A stretch of DNA of 64,000 nt from Azolla caroliniana (lineage: Eukaryota > Polypodiophyta). Position 1 is the stretch's first letter. Each line of letters begins with the position of its first letter. Below the pieces are notes generated by a model that was not told the origin of the DNA, searched no databases, and was given only the letters and a program-made list of their open reading frames with translations. Both the position numbers and the translations under genes were made by a program. The stretch is taken from contig JBHGNT010000003.1 of NCBI GenBank assembly GCA_043228905.1, positions 17,670,001 to 17,734,000 of the forward strand. Direction: 5' to 3'. Below, in pieces: positions 34,301 through 45,433 of the stretch.

Positions 34301-34512
34301 CCGACAATAGCACTGTCGAGCACCGAGGCCGAGTATCGAGGGGCGACTGTCGCTATGTGCGAAGTCATTTGGCTAAAACGGCTATTACGGGATCTACATG
34401 TAGAGGTGTCTGATATGACGATGATCCTTTGTGACAACCTCAACAGTATCCACCTTGCGAAAACCCCCGTGTTCCACGCCCGGATCAAGCACATTGAGGT
34501 GCATTACCACTT
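31360..34512 (+). pseudogene. CopB1 pol
   Basis: Protease region VWYVDSCPLNHMTS near 31367 has lost the D-S-G triplet (DSC). GAG-pre-integrase shows HKRIGHVNYQRL and CEACQLGKENRLPF. The integrase has WSDGGKEYFSGQF and RYTPEQNNVAKRKN. The RT occupies about 33060-34108, in two frames: [40 protein letters not shown] and the YVDD box near 33700. RNase H runs to 34512 with [20 protein letters not shown] and [10 protein letters not shown]. Stops lie at 31414, 32615, 33500, 33545, about 34107 and 34211. At least four frame changes occur. Confidence 0.88.
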
Positions 34513-34550
34513 TCTGTTTTCTGTTGCTTCCGCACGTTGTTCTTTTCACA
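34513..34550 (+). repeat. Remnant of CopB1 3' LTR
   Basis: The RNase H coding sequence breaks off after GTGCATTACCAC and joins TTTCTGTTGCTTCCGCACG and CTTTTCACA, the last 36 or so bases of the LTR as in 30238-30273. Everything between the RNase H motif and this point is deleted, yet the outer target duplication is still next to it. Confidence 0.85.
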
Positions 34551-34555
34551 GTTTG

Positions 34556-34745
34556 ATTTATGAATGGTGCATTCTTTCTCATGTATACAAGGATCCCTAC
34601 AGTTTTCTAGATTAGATGAGAGTGTGGTTGGTGCTACTTTGTTTTGGTTGGATAGATTTTATGAAGGTATGTTTTTTTGGGATGCAGGCAGATCCCTTGC
34701 ATTATTCGGGGATCAACGATATTTGACCATGACCCTCTGAAGTTA
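34556..34745 (+). pseudogene. L1-type LINE ORF2, continuation after CopB1
   Basis: The sequence that resumes after the CopB1 target duplication encodes [20 protein letters not shown] and, further on, FDHDPLKLM in another frame. The latter fits the S-D-H-x-P-L end of the LINE endonuclease. It is the continuation of 25221-25785 and ends at an LTR remnant. Confidence 0.55.
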
Positions 34746-34751
34746 ATGTTG

Positions 34752-34830
34752 ATGGGTGGGGGGGTGATGTCAAGAACAACTCCGCCCCCCTCCCAAGGGG
34801 GTTTCATGTGAGAGAGAGATAGATAGATTA
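34752..34830. repeat. LTR remnant, left part (NA-inner-like)
   Basis: GGGTGGGGGGGTGATGTC and CCCCCCTCCCAAGGGGG, followed by a GAGAGATAGATAGAT run, match the middle of the NA-inner LTRs (48130-48245). The matching second half of such an LTR is at 37716-38006, on the other side of a LINE. Confidence 0.6.
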
Positions 34831-34859
34831 TATTATTGTCTTCGGAGGTCAAATATGAC

Positions 34860-37714
34860 CTATGAGACAAAAAATATTACATTTCACGTGATACGTGTGA
34901 AGGTGAGTTGTGACTCTCGATGTTCAAGAACTTTACCAATGAATGTTGCAATCGAGAGTGCACATCGTGGTTGTGAGAGAAATTCGTGCAAGGATTGGGC
35001 TCGATCGAAGAGATGTGGAAAGCATGGTCGAATATGTTCAAAGGCAGAGCATTGTATCAAAGTGTGATACTCAGACTCTCAAACTTGTTTAGGGCAAAGT
35101 GTGCATAGTCGGCCACTCTCATCACTTGTGCCCCAACGCTCCGTCTCACATTTCAATGTGTGCAAGCTAAGTCGCATGGAAGCAATGGTTCGAATGGTAG
35201 ATATCGGAATGGGCTCTAACATGTATCCATGTGTACGGCTTCCCCGTTCCATGAAGAATATGGTTTTGTAGTTAGGTGCAACATTTGTAGTAGAATGTGT
35301 GAAGCGTGAGCCACCACATTTGTTCCATGTCATGATACATTGGTGTTGCAAAAAGGCCTCATTTATAGAGGAATCTAGTGACGCATCATGAAGCAAGTGT
35401 CTTGTATCTCATCTACCAAACCATTTTTCTAAATCTTGCATCCAACCGGAACACAAAATTTTGCTTTTATGCGTCTTTTGGATCTTTTTGCTTGCTTCCC
35501 ATGCAATTCTAGGAAGTCGATGTGAGGGGCTTTTTGAACCTTAAGCACGTATTCAACAACCCTTTCCATGGCCATGATCTCAATGGGAAGTGATCCTGTC
35601 TCAAGGAGGAGGAGGGTGTAGGGCGTTTGTTTCTTAACTTGTAGAAACTTTCTAAGAAAACGTTTTTGGACGTAGATTTAGGGATGCTACCGCCCCATAC
35701 TTCTACCCCATAGAGAAGAACCGGGGTCACCAAAGTGTCAAAAAGATATTTCTTGAGGACCCAACACTTAATATCTCCAAGATTGCATGTGTTCTCAAAT
35801 GCATAATATGCTCGCTTACCCGCCTCTAAGCGGCGTGTAGCACATTCATTCCATTTATGATTTGAAGGAACTTCAAGGCCAAGATATTTGAAGCTTTCCG
35901 CACATTCAAGTGGCTCATTGTTGTACATAATGCATGGTTTATCTCTTTTTTGACTCTTCACAAACATAATCTTTGTTTTAGAGTTATTGACACTTAATCT
36001 AGTATGCATGCAATTTTTTTCCAATGCCTTCATAAGCTTTTGTGCATCTCCTAAAGTATTTGCAAAAAGCACTACATCATCCGCATATAAAAAAAGCATA
36101 ATCACAACATTCCCAATGGCAACTTCTTCAACACATTCTTCCTTTACAAACTTGGTAACCATTTCTTCTAGTTCATCAATGCATAGACCAAATAATGTTG
36201 GTGAGAGTGGGCATCCTTGCTTAACACCAATAGTGCTATTGAAAAAATCTGAAAGTCTATCTCTCATACGCACACAACAGATAACCTTCTCATATATTCG
36301 GGAAATTGCAAGCATATATTCACTTGGCACCTCAAGTTCTTCCATTCGCCTCCAAAGATGCTCACGAGGTACCATATCAAAAGCTTTCTTGAAGTCTACA
36401 AAGCAACAATATAAACCTTTACCTCTAAGGCGACTTTCCTCCATTAATACTCGAAGAGTGACAAGATGATCAATGGTGCTATGGTGTTTTCGAAAACAAG
36501 TTTGTCCATAAGCTCCCTTACCATTTTTTTCTGCCCCATACACTTATCTTTGATTCCATTATACATCCAAATAGTTTTGCCATTAATGAGCCAACCATGG
36601 TGGTTCGATAGTTGTTTACATTATTTACATTCCGCCTTTATGTAAAGGTTTGATCCAATTTGTAGTCCAATCATATGGCATACCATGTTGCAATGCATCA
36701 TTAAACATATCGCATATCCATATATGTGCTTCCTTTCCCATCCATTTGAGCATTTCAGCTTTTATACATTGAAGATTGCTTGCCTTTCGAGAGGAAATTA
36801 TCCATATATGTGCTTCCTTTCCCGTCCGTTTGAGCATTTCAGTTTTTATACATTGAAGATCGCTTGCCTTTCGAGAGACCAATTTCTTAAGTCCTATGCA
36901 TATATCTTCAATTTTAAAGAAGGGAGACATATGTGAAAGAGAACCATAACACATCATCTTTCCTGCAAGAGATAACTCATATAAATTCTTACAATGCGTA
37001 GACAAGTCATGAAGAGTTAAGTCACCATAACTCTCAACACGTTTCCCGTTTAGATTTCCCCAAAATTTAGCACATGCATGTGCTTTCTCTTGCGTTTGGA
37101 TAACTTCCCATATTCTTCTCTTTCTTTGAATAAGCCTTTTATACTCATGCAAATGCTTTTGGTAATTCTCTTTATCCTTAACTACATCCAAAACCATAAG
37201 GCACTTTCGAGCTTCACGACATTCTTTATCAAACCATTTTTTCCTAAGTTTCTTGGTGCATTTCCAAGATGTGCGGTTGGTCAAAAAACATTTGTTTGTA
37301 CATGAGAGAATGACTTCTTGAAAGCTTCCCATTTGCATTCTAGTGTGGCACCATGTTGTATCTTTGTCATTTGTAACATATCCTCAACCATCTTGGAATA
37401 CATGGGTGCTCGCTTAAGGTTCATGCTCAAGGGCGGTTGTTTATTATCTTCAATAGTCTTCTCACAATCAAACCTATGCATACATTTGAGATCAATACAT
37501 AAAGGCCTATGATTGGATTTTGATGTCCATTTACCAAGTGAGAATTTATGTATACGATCCAAAATACCTTCGGAAAGTAGCACATAGTCAATCACACTAT
37601 TTCCATTGTGTTTTCTACATGTAAAGCCATTAGTATTGGGCCATAAGGAAACACCATTTGCAATAAGCAATACGGTACTATTGCACATTTGTAGGAGTAG
37701 TTTCCCAAATTGGT
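34860..37714 (-). pseudogene. Non-L1 LINE: endonuclease end, RT, C-terminus
   Basis: From high to low coordinates the minus strand gives the endonuclease end (GNSVIDYVLLSEGILDRIHK and SNHRPLCIDL), a linker (37338-36625), the RT (36543-35509) and a C-terminal part to about 34880. RT motifs are HHSTIDHLVTLRVLMEESR, YCCFVDFKKAFDMVPREHLW, GVKQGCPLSPTLFGLCIDEL and the catalytic LYADDVVLFA (about 36090-36060). The C-terminus includes RLSLHTLKCETERW and RLCTLCPKQV. The RT style is closer to RTE-like plant LINEs than to L1, but I am not certain of the clade. Frame breaks occur near 36600, 35500 and 35080. Confidence 0.85.
36716..36884 (-). repeat. 84-bp in-frame tandem duplication in the LINE linker
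   Basis: Two copies of a unit encoding RKAS(D/N)LQCIK(T/A)EMLK then GKEAHIWI follow each other without breaking the frame (84 bp, 28 codons). They differ at a few positions, so the duplication predates some decay. Confidence 0.85.
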
Positions 37715-37715
37715 C

Positions 37716-38006
37716 CAGAGAGAGAGAGAGAGAGAGAGAATGAGACACAGAAATGAGAGGGAAAAGTTCTATATTTCATTACATGCCCCATAGGGGGTTT
37801 ATATCTAGTACATAATGTAACAATTACATAATATGACCGTTACAAAAAAGACAATTACATTCTTGTACACATGCACATAATTGTGCATGTATTCAAACAC
37901 ATATTTATCCTCACTCACACTCATATACATTACACATATACCACAACCCCTTTATCGCGTTTGATCCTTACACTGCCCAGTACACTACATTGCATGGTGA
38001 ACCCAC
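37716..38006. repeat. LTR remnant, right part (NA-inner-like)
   Basis: A GA run is followed by TTTCATTACATGCCCCATAG, GGGGTTTATATCTAGTACA, CACATGCACATAATTGTGC and finally GTTTGATCCTTACACTG. In the same order these match the second half of the NA-inner LTRs (48240-48514). It ends just before the GypA LTR. Confidence 0.6.
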
Positions 38007-38012
38007 TTGCAA

Positions 38013-39251
38013 TGATGTTGGTCTGTTAGGCCAGAGTATGAAAGGGGAGCCAGTTTTGGGAGTTGTAATTAGATAAATTATGATAATTATAAAGAGCGAA
38101 CGGACGGACTTGGAATCAGTATCCCGATCCGGATCTAAACCGGTTCGTAGCCGGTTGCCGGTTGGCACCGGTTTGTAGCCCAATTGGATACCTATAAAAG
38201 GATCCGGAGAAGATGTAAGTAACAACGGATAATTAATAGAGAAGTGTTGTGTCTTTACATATTGTTTATCTTGTTAATACCATTCTGTGCTAATGTGATT
38301 ATCATACGTTGTCGTGAAGATTCTGGGCCATAGTGAGAATCCGGGGAATATCAGAAGAATCAGCGGAGTGCACCATGTGCACTTACCCTTGTAAATTCGT
38401 GTGAATAATAGGAGTTAAGTCGGGACAGAGAATCCCATGTAAGTCGGGATTTATCCCACATTGTTATGCATCCCTCTCCTTGTTCTATAAAAGGAGGGGA
38501 GCGCCCTTTGTGAAGGGGTGGCCCATTTTGAGTTAGGAGGGTATACCACTTAGGTCGAAGGTGTGATAGTTCTTCTTCTTCTTACTTTAGAGTTCTTAGA
38601 GGTTCTTCTTCGTGTCTATTTAGGGTTTTAGCCCGGTGAAGAGCTTGGATGTTCTGTGGGGGCTTACTTCTGCTCGGCCTCCTGTGCAAGATCCCGCTTG
38701 GCGCGATGAGCCCGAGAGCTCCCCGACGGCGGCTTGGCGGCAGACTACTGTTGTGACCTAGCCTACCTCAGTCCGGTTCGGAGTCGGAGTTATATCTTTC
38801 TCTTGTACATACATATATACATATATAGTGAAGTTCTGTGCATCAGTGTTTTTCTCGGTGTCTTTGGAGTTCCTTCTTTCTGGTTTCTGTACATAGGATG
38901 TGTGTGCCTTGTAAGTGTTGCGTGCACGCCCTTTTCCCTCTCCCATACGGTTGCTCCTTGTACGTATCCGAAAACGCTCTGGTTGGTGTCTTGGACGGTC
39001 GCGGGAAGAACTGAGGCTCGACCTTCCATACTCCGTCTCTCTCTCGTCCGAGACCCCCGTGGTCCCGCCCCCTTCTACACTCACGCGTGTAACAACGCGA
39101 CAACGCGTGTATCAAGTTAATCATTCCGGGTAGTAACCGGGAAGGATTGGTTTTGTATTATGGTCTGCACATTCCTTACCGTACCACTCATTTGGTGAAG
39201 TGTTCCATAGGGACACCTTGTGTTAGTGGCTTGTCCAGTCTGGTGACAACA
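38013..39251 (+). repeat. GypA 5' LTR, split by a solo LTR
   Basis: Starts TGATGTTGGTCTG and ends GGTGACAACA. Its own sequence is 38013-38309 and 39103-39251, collinear with the solo LTR at 23498-23962. A possible core promoter, CCTATAAAAGG, lies near 38190-38200. Confidence 0.75.
38310..39102. repeat. 793-bp solo LTR-like insertion in the GypA LTR
   Basis: Bounded by TGTCGTGAAG and ACGCGACA, giving inverted ends TGTCG/CGACA. The related solo LTR at 23.5 kb reads straight through this point (TACGCGTGTATT). Flanks are ACGT (left) and ACGC (right), a possible 4-bp duplication with one change. Inside, TATAAAAGGAGGGG near 38487 looks like a core promoter. No coding potential. The ends resemble those of GypB, but the interior is different. 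Confidence 0.65.
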
Positions 39252-40088
39252 CAATTTTGGCGACTACGATGGGATCAGACAAACGAACACTAAGGTGACC
39301 CTCCTTTAGAGACGAAGTTGAAGACTACTACACGGCAAAGACATGGCTCCCGTTTCATTTGGTTGTTTGTCTGATCCAGTCCGGTCCTTCGTCTTTCCGG
39401 TTGTGTCCGTCTTGGCTGTCCGTGTCCTTTCGGGTCTTTGTCTCCATCCCTATCCATCACTGTCGTGGTTTTCATCTCCGTATGGCCGTGTGTTTGTTTG
39501 GTATGTTCGGTCATCCCTTCGTCTTTCCAGTCTTTTTTTTTTTGGTCATTGATGTCTGGTGTGCGTCTACAACTCCTTCTCCGTCTTCTTCAGCCCTTTG
39601 GTGTTAACCGGCTCCAGTTCTTGTTCCGATTCCGGTTCCGGTTCCAACTCTCTCTGTGTTGCTTCTTTTAGAACCATTTCTCGTGCATTCTCAGCACATC
39701 CTGCCAGTCTCCGCTCCACACAGTACGTCTTCCTCCGCAATCTCCTGGTGGGCTTCTCTTTTCGGTCATGCTGGCATAGGTTCCCTCTACATTGCTGTTT
39801 GTCCAGCTGTGCATCTTGCACCATGCTTTTGAAATCACGCACATTGTCGCTAACCGCTTTTGGAAAAACGCTTGAACAGACGTCTGTTGCGTATCCTTTT
39901 GCGACATCCTTGCGCACAACATCACCGTGTTGCATTCCTCGACCACGACGACTTCCAATCAACATCAGCATTTCCCGCACATTGTCCATTTGATTTCTCG
40001 CACATTTCTTCATTGCCATGTCTTTGCCGCGTAGTAATTTTGGCGACCATGATTCTTGCAAAAAGTGTAGTGAACAACAGGGGAATGG
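39252..40088 (+). other. GypA leader with putative primer binding site
   Basis: ATTTTGGCGACTACGATGGG (39254-39273) lies just inside the LTR and is of the form seen as primer binding site in gypsy elements. The rest is C/T-rich on the plus strand with many GTCCG and TTCGGT words and no supported protein. A second TTTTGGCGACC lies near 40040. The open frames here come from composition. Confidence 0.6.
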
Positions 40089-41157
40089 ATGAATATACCA
40101 AAGAACGACCCAATGGCCAAGCGAGCGAGAAGACTCGCTGAGAGACTGCGGAAGCGGGAGGCTTACCAACAAGCGGCGGAGGAGATCTGGTCCAATTGGT
40201 CTTTTTCCAGAGTGATTCGGTGGGTCGCGGAGGAGTCACTTCGATTGCAACAGAACCACCACCCAAACGAAGGAAGTAATCTGAGCAGTCTACAGGAAGT
40301 GGAGTCCATTCTACAGACACTTGCTGCAAGAGATGACGGTTCGAAAGCATTCTCCGCCATCAAATCGGATTTGAGCGGCAAACACAACATCCACTCGAAT
40401 TATCGTAGTAGCCACGATACCCGAGACGGCCCAGAAGACGACGAGTCGGAAACAACAAAACTGGAGCCGGCGACAACAAAACCGGAAGCTCCGAACAAAA
40501 CGACCGGCACGGAACACCAAGAGGAGTGAGTTCCGACACCACAACCAGAGTCACCGACGGAACAGGAGGAGCGAGTTCCTACACCGGCCCCGACAGCACA
40601 AGAAGACAACGACACAATGCCTTACCAATATCCGAAGTATCGGGATGACCCGAACGCGGAAGCCCATGTATATGTGTTTCTCCAAACTTGGGAGGCGAAT
40701 CATGTCTCCCAATGACTGAATGAAGCCGAGGTAGAACAATAAAAAATTGCGGAATTCGGCATGAATTTGGAGGTACTTGCGGCACGTTGGCACTCCAAGC
40801 ACCTCATCAGCAGTATCACCACATTTAAGGATTTAAAGACTAGATTTCTACGCTTCTTCCACAAATAGGTGGATCAAAGCCAGATTATCAGCCAATTTTA
40901 TACGACACGGCAAAACCCATCCGAAACCATTCAGTAGTTCATTATCCGGTTCCAGATGATGCATAGTCAACTCATCAAAGCACCGCCAGAAGTAGAAGCG
41001 AAAGCGGTATTTTTGGCAGGGCTCCGGGAACCTCTCCGAACCATGTGTGTGGTCATAGATTTTCGGACCAGCACAATAGACCAGGTCATTGATTGGGTCA
41101 TGGAAATGGACAAAATGAGTTTGTGGTTGACGATGGGAGCACTCCAAAGAACACTCC
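40089..41157 (+). pseudogene. GypA gag, first part
   Basis: The frame from about 40089 starts with a basic coiled-coil-like stretch (KRARRLAERLRKREAYQQAA), an acidic/Pro/Thr-rich spacer (40430-40620) and then the retrotrans_gag core: RDDPNAEAHVYVFLQTWE, then LAARWHSKHLISSITTFKDL, then RFLRFFHK and ending AKAVFLAGLREPLRTM. Stops lie at about 40528, 40715, 40740, 40866 and 40935. It is interrupted by CopB2 at 41158 and the frame resumes exactly at 46896. Confidence 0.8.
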
Positions 41158-41580
41158 TGTAAAAGAATACGTTGTGCGGAAGCGTGTGCATAAACACAGT
41201 TCGGAGGAATAAGACAGTTCGGTAAGACGCCGAAAACGCAGAGATGGAGAGGGAGAGGGAGAGTCAAAGAGAGAGAGAGAGTAGACACAGAAAAATCAGA
41301 TTCAAAAGTAATGACTCTCTATACATACATCGTGCTCAGTGAGCACCATTTATACAAGCCTTGACAATCGGGCTGACACAAGTACTGACAGTACTTGAAT
41401 GCTCATAAATGAGACTACTACACTACCTCCCAAAATTATTCCTTACGAGGAATACCATAGTAATGGCCTTCCTGTTTACGCACCGATACGGCCATGTTAT
41501 GCGTACTATTTTGCGCACCCAGTCTACGCACTGGGTTATGCACCGTATTACGCACTGAATGTTGAGCTTGTCACTGAACA
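41158..41580 (-). repeat. CopB2 3' LTR
   Basis: On the minus strand it runs TGTTCAGTGACAAGCTCAAC to CTTTTACA (423 bp). The polypurine tract TTGAGGGGGAG precedes it (41581-41591 on the plus axis). The palindrome GTGCTCAGTGAGCAC lies at 41332-41346, next to a TATA-like box. Confidence 0.93.
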
Positions 41581-41759
41581 CTCCCCCTCAAGCTCAACTT
41601 GAGGTTCCATCCGCTCTTCTGGATCTATGCTCCGGTTCCTTCTGGCTTCACGGCTTGCTCGCACTCCTTGACCTGTTCGATTCCGCGCGCTTCGACCCTT
41701 TCGATGGGCTTGTCTGCTCATCCGGCCCTTTTGAGCTCCCTTGTTGTCGCGGTGTTGGC

Positions 41760-43929
41760 GCGTCCTTCACTGCCCTTTTCTCCGCATGGCCTCGAGTTGA
41801 TTCGGCGTATCTGAATCAAACTCTTTCAATTCAGTTTCACTCTCATCCGAATTGGCTGTCTCCAATTTGTCCTCAATCTTCAGGCCCCTGACAACATCCG
41901 ACCACGTCTTAGTCTTGGCCTTATCTCTCCCTGTTTCGGTTTTCCTTGGCTCATTCTTATGCTTACAGCCCTTGCTTCCGTCTTCGGCTTCTTCAGCCGG
42001 TTCGAAGTCAAATTCTCCATCCGACTTTGTATCTCGGTCACTTCCGCCCTGATGCTTACCTCCGCTCCTTTCACGCTCTTGTCCCTGTTCTTCCTTTCTC
42101 CCCCTCAAGTTCAACATGTCGAGGTTACTCAACCCAAGCGCACCTGAGAAATGCCGTAACTTGTCGAGACCAAGAGGTTTTGTGAAGATGTCGGCAATCT
42201 GCCAATCAATTGAAACATGCACCAGTTCGACTTCACCTGAAAGGACCCGCTTGTAGACAAAATGGTAATGCACCTCAATGTGCTTGGTCCGGACGTGGAA
42301 CACGGGGTTTTTCACAAGGTGGATACTGCTGAGGTTGTTGCAATAGATCATCATCGGATCAGACACCTCTACTTGTAGATCCCGTAATAGTCGTTTCAAC
42401 CAAATGACTTTGCACGTAGTGACAGTCGCCCCTCGATATTCGGCCTCCGTGCTCGACAGTGCTATTGTCGGCTGCTTTTTGCTGCTCCACACGATTGCTG
42501 CACTCCCTAAAGAGAAGGCGTATCTGGATGTGGATTTACGATCACTAGCGTTTCCGGCCCAATCGGCATCCGTGTAACCGACTAACTGTTCATCTATGCC
42601 TGCTCAATATAGCAACGCCATGTCTTTCGTGCCGCTTACATAACGCAATATCCCTTGCAACATGAATTAACTGATTAGGCCGACTGGATAACTAAGATCT
42701 GGAGGAGTAATTGTCAGATAGATAAGGCTTTGGACAATCTGTCGGAACCGTGTCGTGTCACACACCTTTCCCGAATCTCGGCGAAGCTTTACGTTTCTAT
42801 CCAGAGGGGTCGAGATGGGCTTACATTTTGCCATCCCGAATTTGAAGAGCATATTCAATGCGTAATGATGCTAACTATTCAATATGCCTTCAGGGTTGCG
42901 GATCACTTCGATCCTGAGGAAGTAGTGAGGGTCTCCGAGATCCTTCATTTCGAATGATGCCGCAAGCTGAGACTTCAAGCGGCAGATTTCGTCCAGGTCG
43001 GCACCGACGATGACTAAATCATCAACGTACAAGAGCAGGCTGACCGGTCCATATTGACCTTGCCAAAAAAATAGAGAAGAGTCTGATTTTGACGGCGCAA
43101 ACCCCATCCTACGCAACTATTGTGTAATCTTTGCGTTCCAAGCTCGCGGGGCTTGCTTAAGACCGTACAATGACTTCTTCAGTTGGCAAACTGCCGAGGT
43201 GTTTCGTTCGGATAGAAATCCTCGGGGTTGTATCATGTACACCTGTTCCTCAAGATCACTTTGCAGGAACGCATTCTTCACATCCATCTGATGTAAGTGC
43301 CACCCCTTTGCCGTAGCTACCGCAAGCAAAACATGGAAGGTCGTCATCTTTGCGACTGGCGCAAACGTCTCATCATAGTCCACGTCGTGCTTTTGCGCGT
43401 AGCCTTTTGCTACTAAACGGGCCTTGTATCGGTTGACCGAGCCGTCGGTGTTGTACTTAACCTTGTACACCCACTTACATCCGATCGGCTTCACACCTTT
43501 CGGTGCGTCAACCAGGTTCCATGTTTCATTTTCTGCCAATGCGTGCATCTCTTCCTCCATTGCAGCACGCCAGTTCGTGTCTTTCGCCGCTTCTGCGTAG
43601 CTCTCCGACTCACGCACTTCTGCCACTCACGTTATGTACACGTAATGGTGTGCCATGTACTCATTATACCCGTACCTCTTTATGGGGTTCTTCTGGCGGG
43701 TAGATTGGCATAATTCATGATTACCCGATTTCGTGACCTTTTCGGTTGATTTCGACCTCTTCTGTGGAGGTTCCTTCTCAACTGGCTCGAGGTCAGATTC
43801 GCTTCGAACTGACTCGGCACTACCGAAATCGTATTCAGGCGTCTTCTTCTTCCCCTTCTCCTTGTGCGTAAACCGTCGCCTCGGTTCCTTACGCAGGGAG
43901 AGCACGACAGAGTCTCCACTACTCACCAT
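41760..43929 (-). pseudogene. CopB2 pol, RT and RNase H part
   Basis: Minus strand, one frame from 43929 to about 41767 with a few stops. The RT begins with [20 protein letters not shown] near 43510 and contains [20 protein letters not shown] (catalytic Asp kept) and LLYVDDLVIV (about 43035). A stop at about 43117 (ITQ*LRRMG) and another near 42868 break it. RNase H has DADWAGN-like residues near 42560, [20 protein letters not shown] and [10 protein letters not shown]. It ends with DIFTKPLGLDKLRHF. This part is in a different frame from gag-integrase, which shows one frameshift between about 44140 and 43930. Confidence 0.9.
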
Positions 43930-43989
43930 CTCATCATCTGTTTGGCCATCTCGGCCCGCTTAGTAGAAATGAGATCGGACTCTCTCTCA

Positions 43990-45403
43990 GAGCTCCGACG
44001 TCCTCATCATGCGGAGGCATGTCAGCCTCGCTGATCTCTTCTTCAGAAATCGGAGCGGAGTCTTGAGGTACTGGAGGTGAAGGCAAGTACCACGAAGTGG
44101 ATTCGTCGAACACGACAACTCGACTTACGCGTACTTCCTTTGTTCAGGGGTTATAACATTTATACCCCTTCTGTTCGTCTAGATAGCCGATTAAGATGCA
44201 CTTTTCGGCTTTGGCGTCCAGCTTCCTCCTCTTTTCCTTCGGTACATGCACATATGCAATACTATTGAAGATCCTCAAGTCTGCCAAGTTCGGCTTATTC
44301 CCCAAATACAGCTCATGTGGCGACACTCCTCCATTAGTAGAAGTCTGATTCTGCAAGTAGACATCCGTCTTCACGGCTTCAACCAAATAGAATTTCGGCA
44401 TATGCTTCTCTTCAAGCATTGCCCTGGCCGCTTCTTCAATCGTCTGATTCTTCCGCTCGGCCATGCCGTTCTGCTGCGGCGTGCATCTACATGAGAATTC
44501 GCGTCGAATTCCCTCCTTCTGTAGATAACTTGTGAAGTGATCGGAGAAGTACTCCTTCCCGCCATCGGACTGTAGGCATTTGATCTTACGCCCCGTTTCC
44601 CTTTCTGCAAGGCTCTTCACCTTCAGGAAACATGCGAAGACTTCGCTCTTCTTCGCAATCATACATGCCCACGTGTGCCGAATGAAGTCATCAATGAAGG
44701 TTACAAAGTAATGGCTTCCACCGAGACTCACGTTCTGTGCCGGACCCCACACATCCGAATGGATAAAATCCAGCGGACTTCGACTACGATTACGCTCATT
44801 GGGGAATGGAAGTCGATGTTGTTTTCCCATTTGACAGGCTTCACAGACTTGGCCATTCCAGCCATGAAATTTCGGCAACCCGAAAACAATGTTCTTCGTA
44901 TGCATTTCACGAAGCCGTGGGAAATTTACATGGCCGAACTGCTTGTGCCATAGGTCGATATCCGATTTGACCTTTTGTCCTTTCGCGTACAATGCAGTTC
45001 CTGCTTGATTAGTGTCGAGGATAAACATCCTCCCTTCACGGCACCCTTGCATGATCACTTTGCCTTACTCTTCTATGAAGCAACCAAGGTGTGTGAATCG
45101 AACTTGCATACCTTGGTCGATGATCTGACCAACCGACACCAAGTTCTTCGTTATTGTCGGGACGTGCAACACGTTCATAAGCTTCCCTTTCTGCCCGACA
45201 TGGCTGAGGGGAACTTCTTCGACATGTTCGATGGTATGCGGGGTGTCATCTTCCGTTTCGACAACCCCTCGTGATTCCGGCTTCTCCAAGTACGAGAACC
45301 ATTCCTCGTGACTCGTCATATGATTTGACGCTCCAGAATCAACATACCACACCTCGCTTGATTTCGAGGTGTTCACACCCATTGAGTTGGCCTTATGCTT
45401 CAT
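43990..45403 (-). pseudogene. CopB2 pol, protease and integrase part
   Basis: Minus strand. Protease motif VWYVDSGASNHMTSHEEWF at about 45350, with D-S-G intact. A TAA at about 45062 replaces a Glu codon (FIEE*GKVI). GAG-pre-integrase has HKQFGHVNFPRLREM and CEACQMGKQHRLPF. The integrase core shows HSDVWGPA, TFIDDFIRHTW, QSDGGKEYFSDHF and CTPQQNGMAERKN, the expected D, D and E region. A TGA at 44144-44146 follows YNP. Downstream is a Pro/Ser/Glu-rich linker to the RT. Confidence 0.92.
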
Positions 45404-45433
45404 TACGAAGGTAGGGCCTGCTCCATTTCCGAC

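Larger units (their letters stand above)
25786..34550 (+). mobile_element. Ty1/copia retrotransposon CopB1 (contains GypB)
   Basis: The 5' LTR starts TGTTGAGATACAAGCTCAAC at 25786, is split by GypB (25856-29963) and resumes to 30273. Then come the primer binding site, gag, pol and only the last 38 or so bases of the 3' LTR (to 34550). Flanking 5-mers are GCTTG (25781-25785) and GTTTG (34551-34555), a target duplication with one C-to-T change. The element sits in the L1 ORF2. Pol carries several frameshifts and stops. It belongs to the same family as CopB2 and CopB3. Confidence 0.88.

Noticed and set aside
39290-40172. Overlapping frames on both strands in the GypA leader.
   Set aside because: The leader is compositionally biased, and no frame has motifs or continuity with the gag start.
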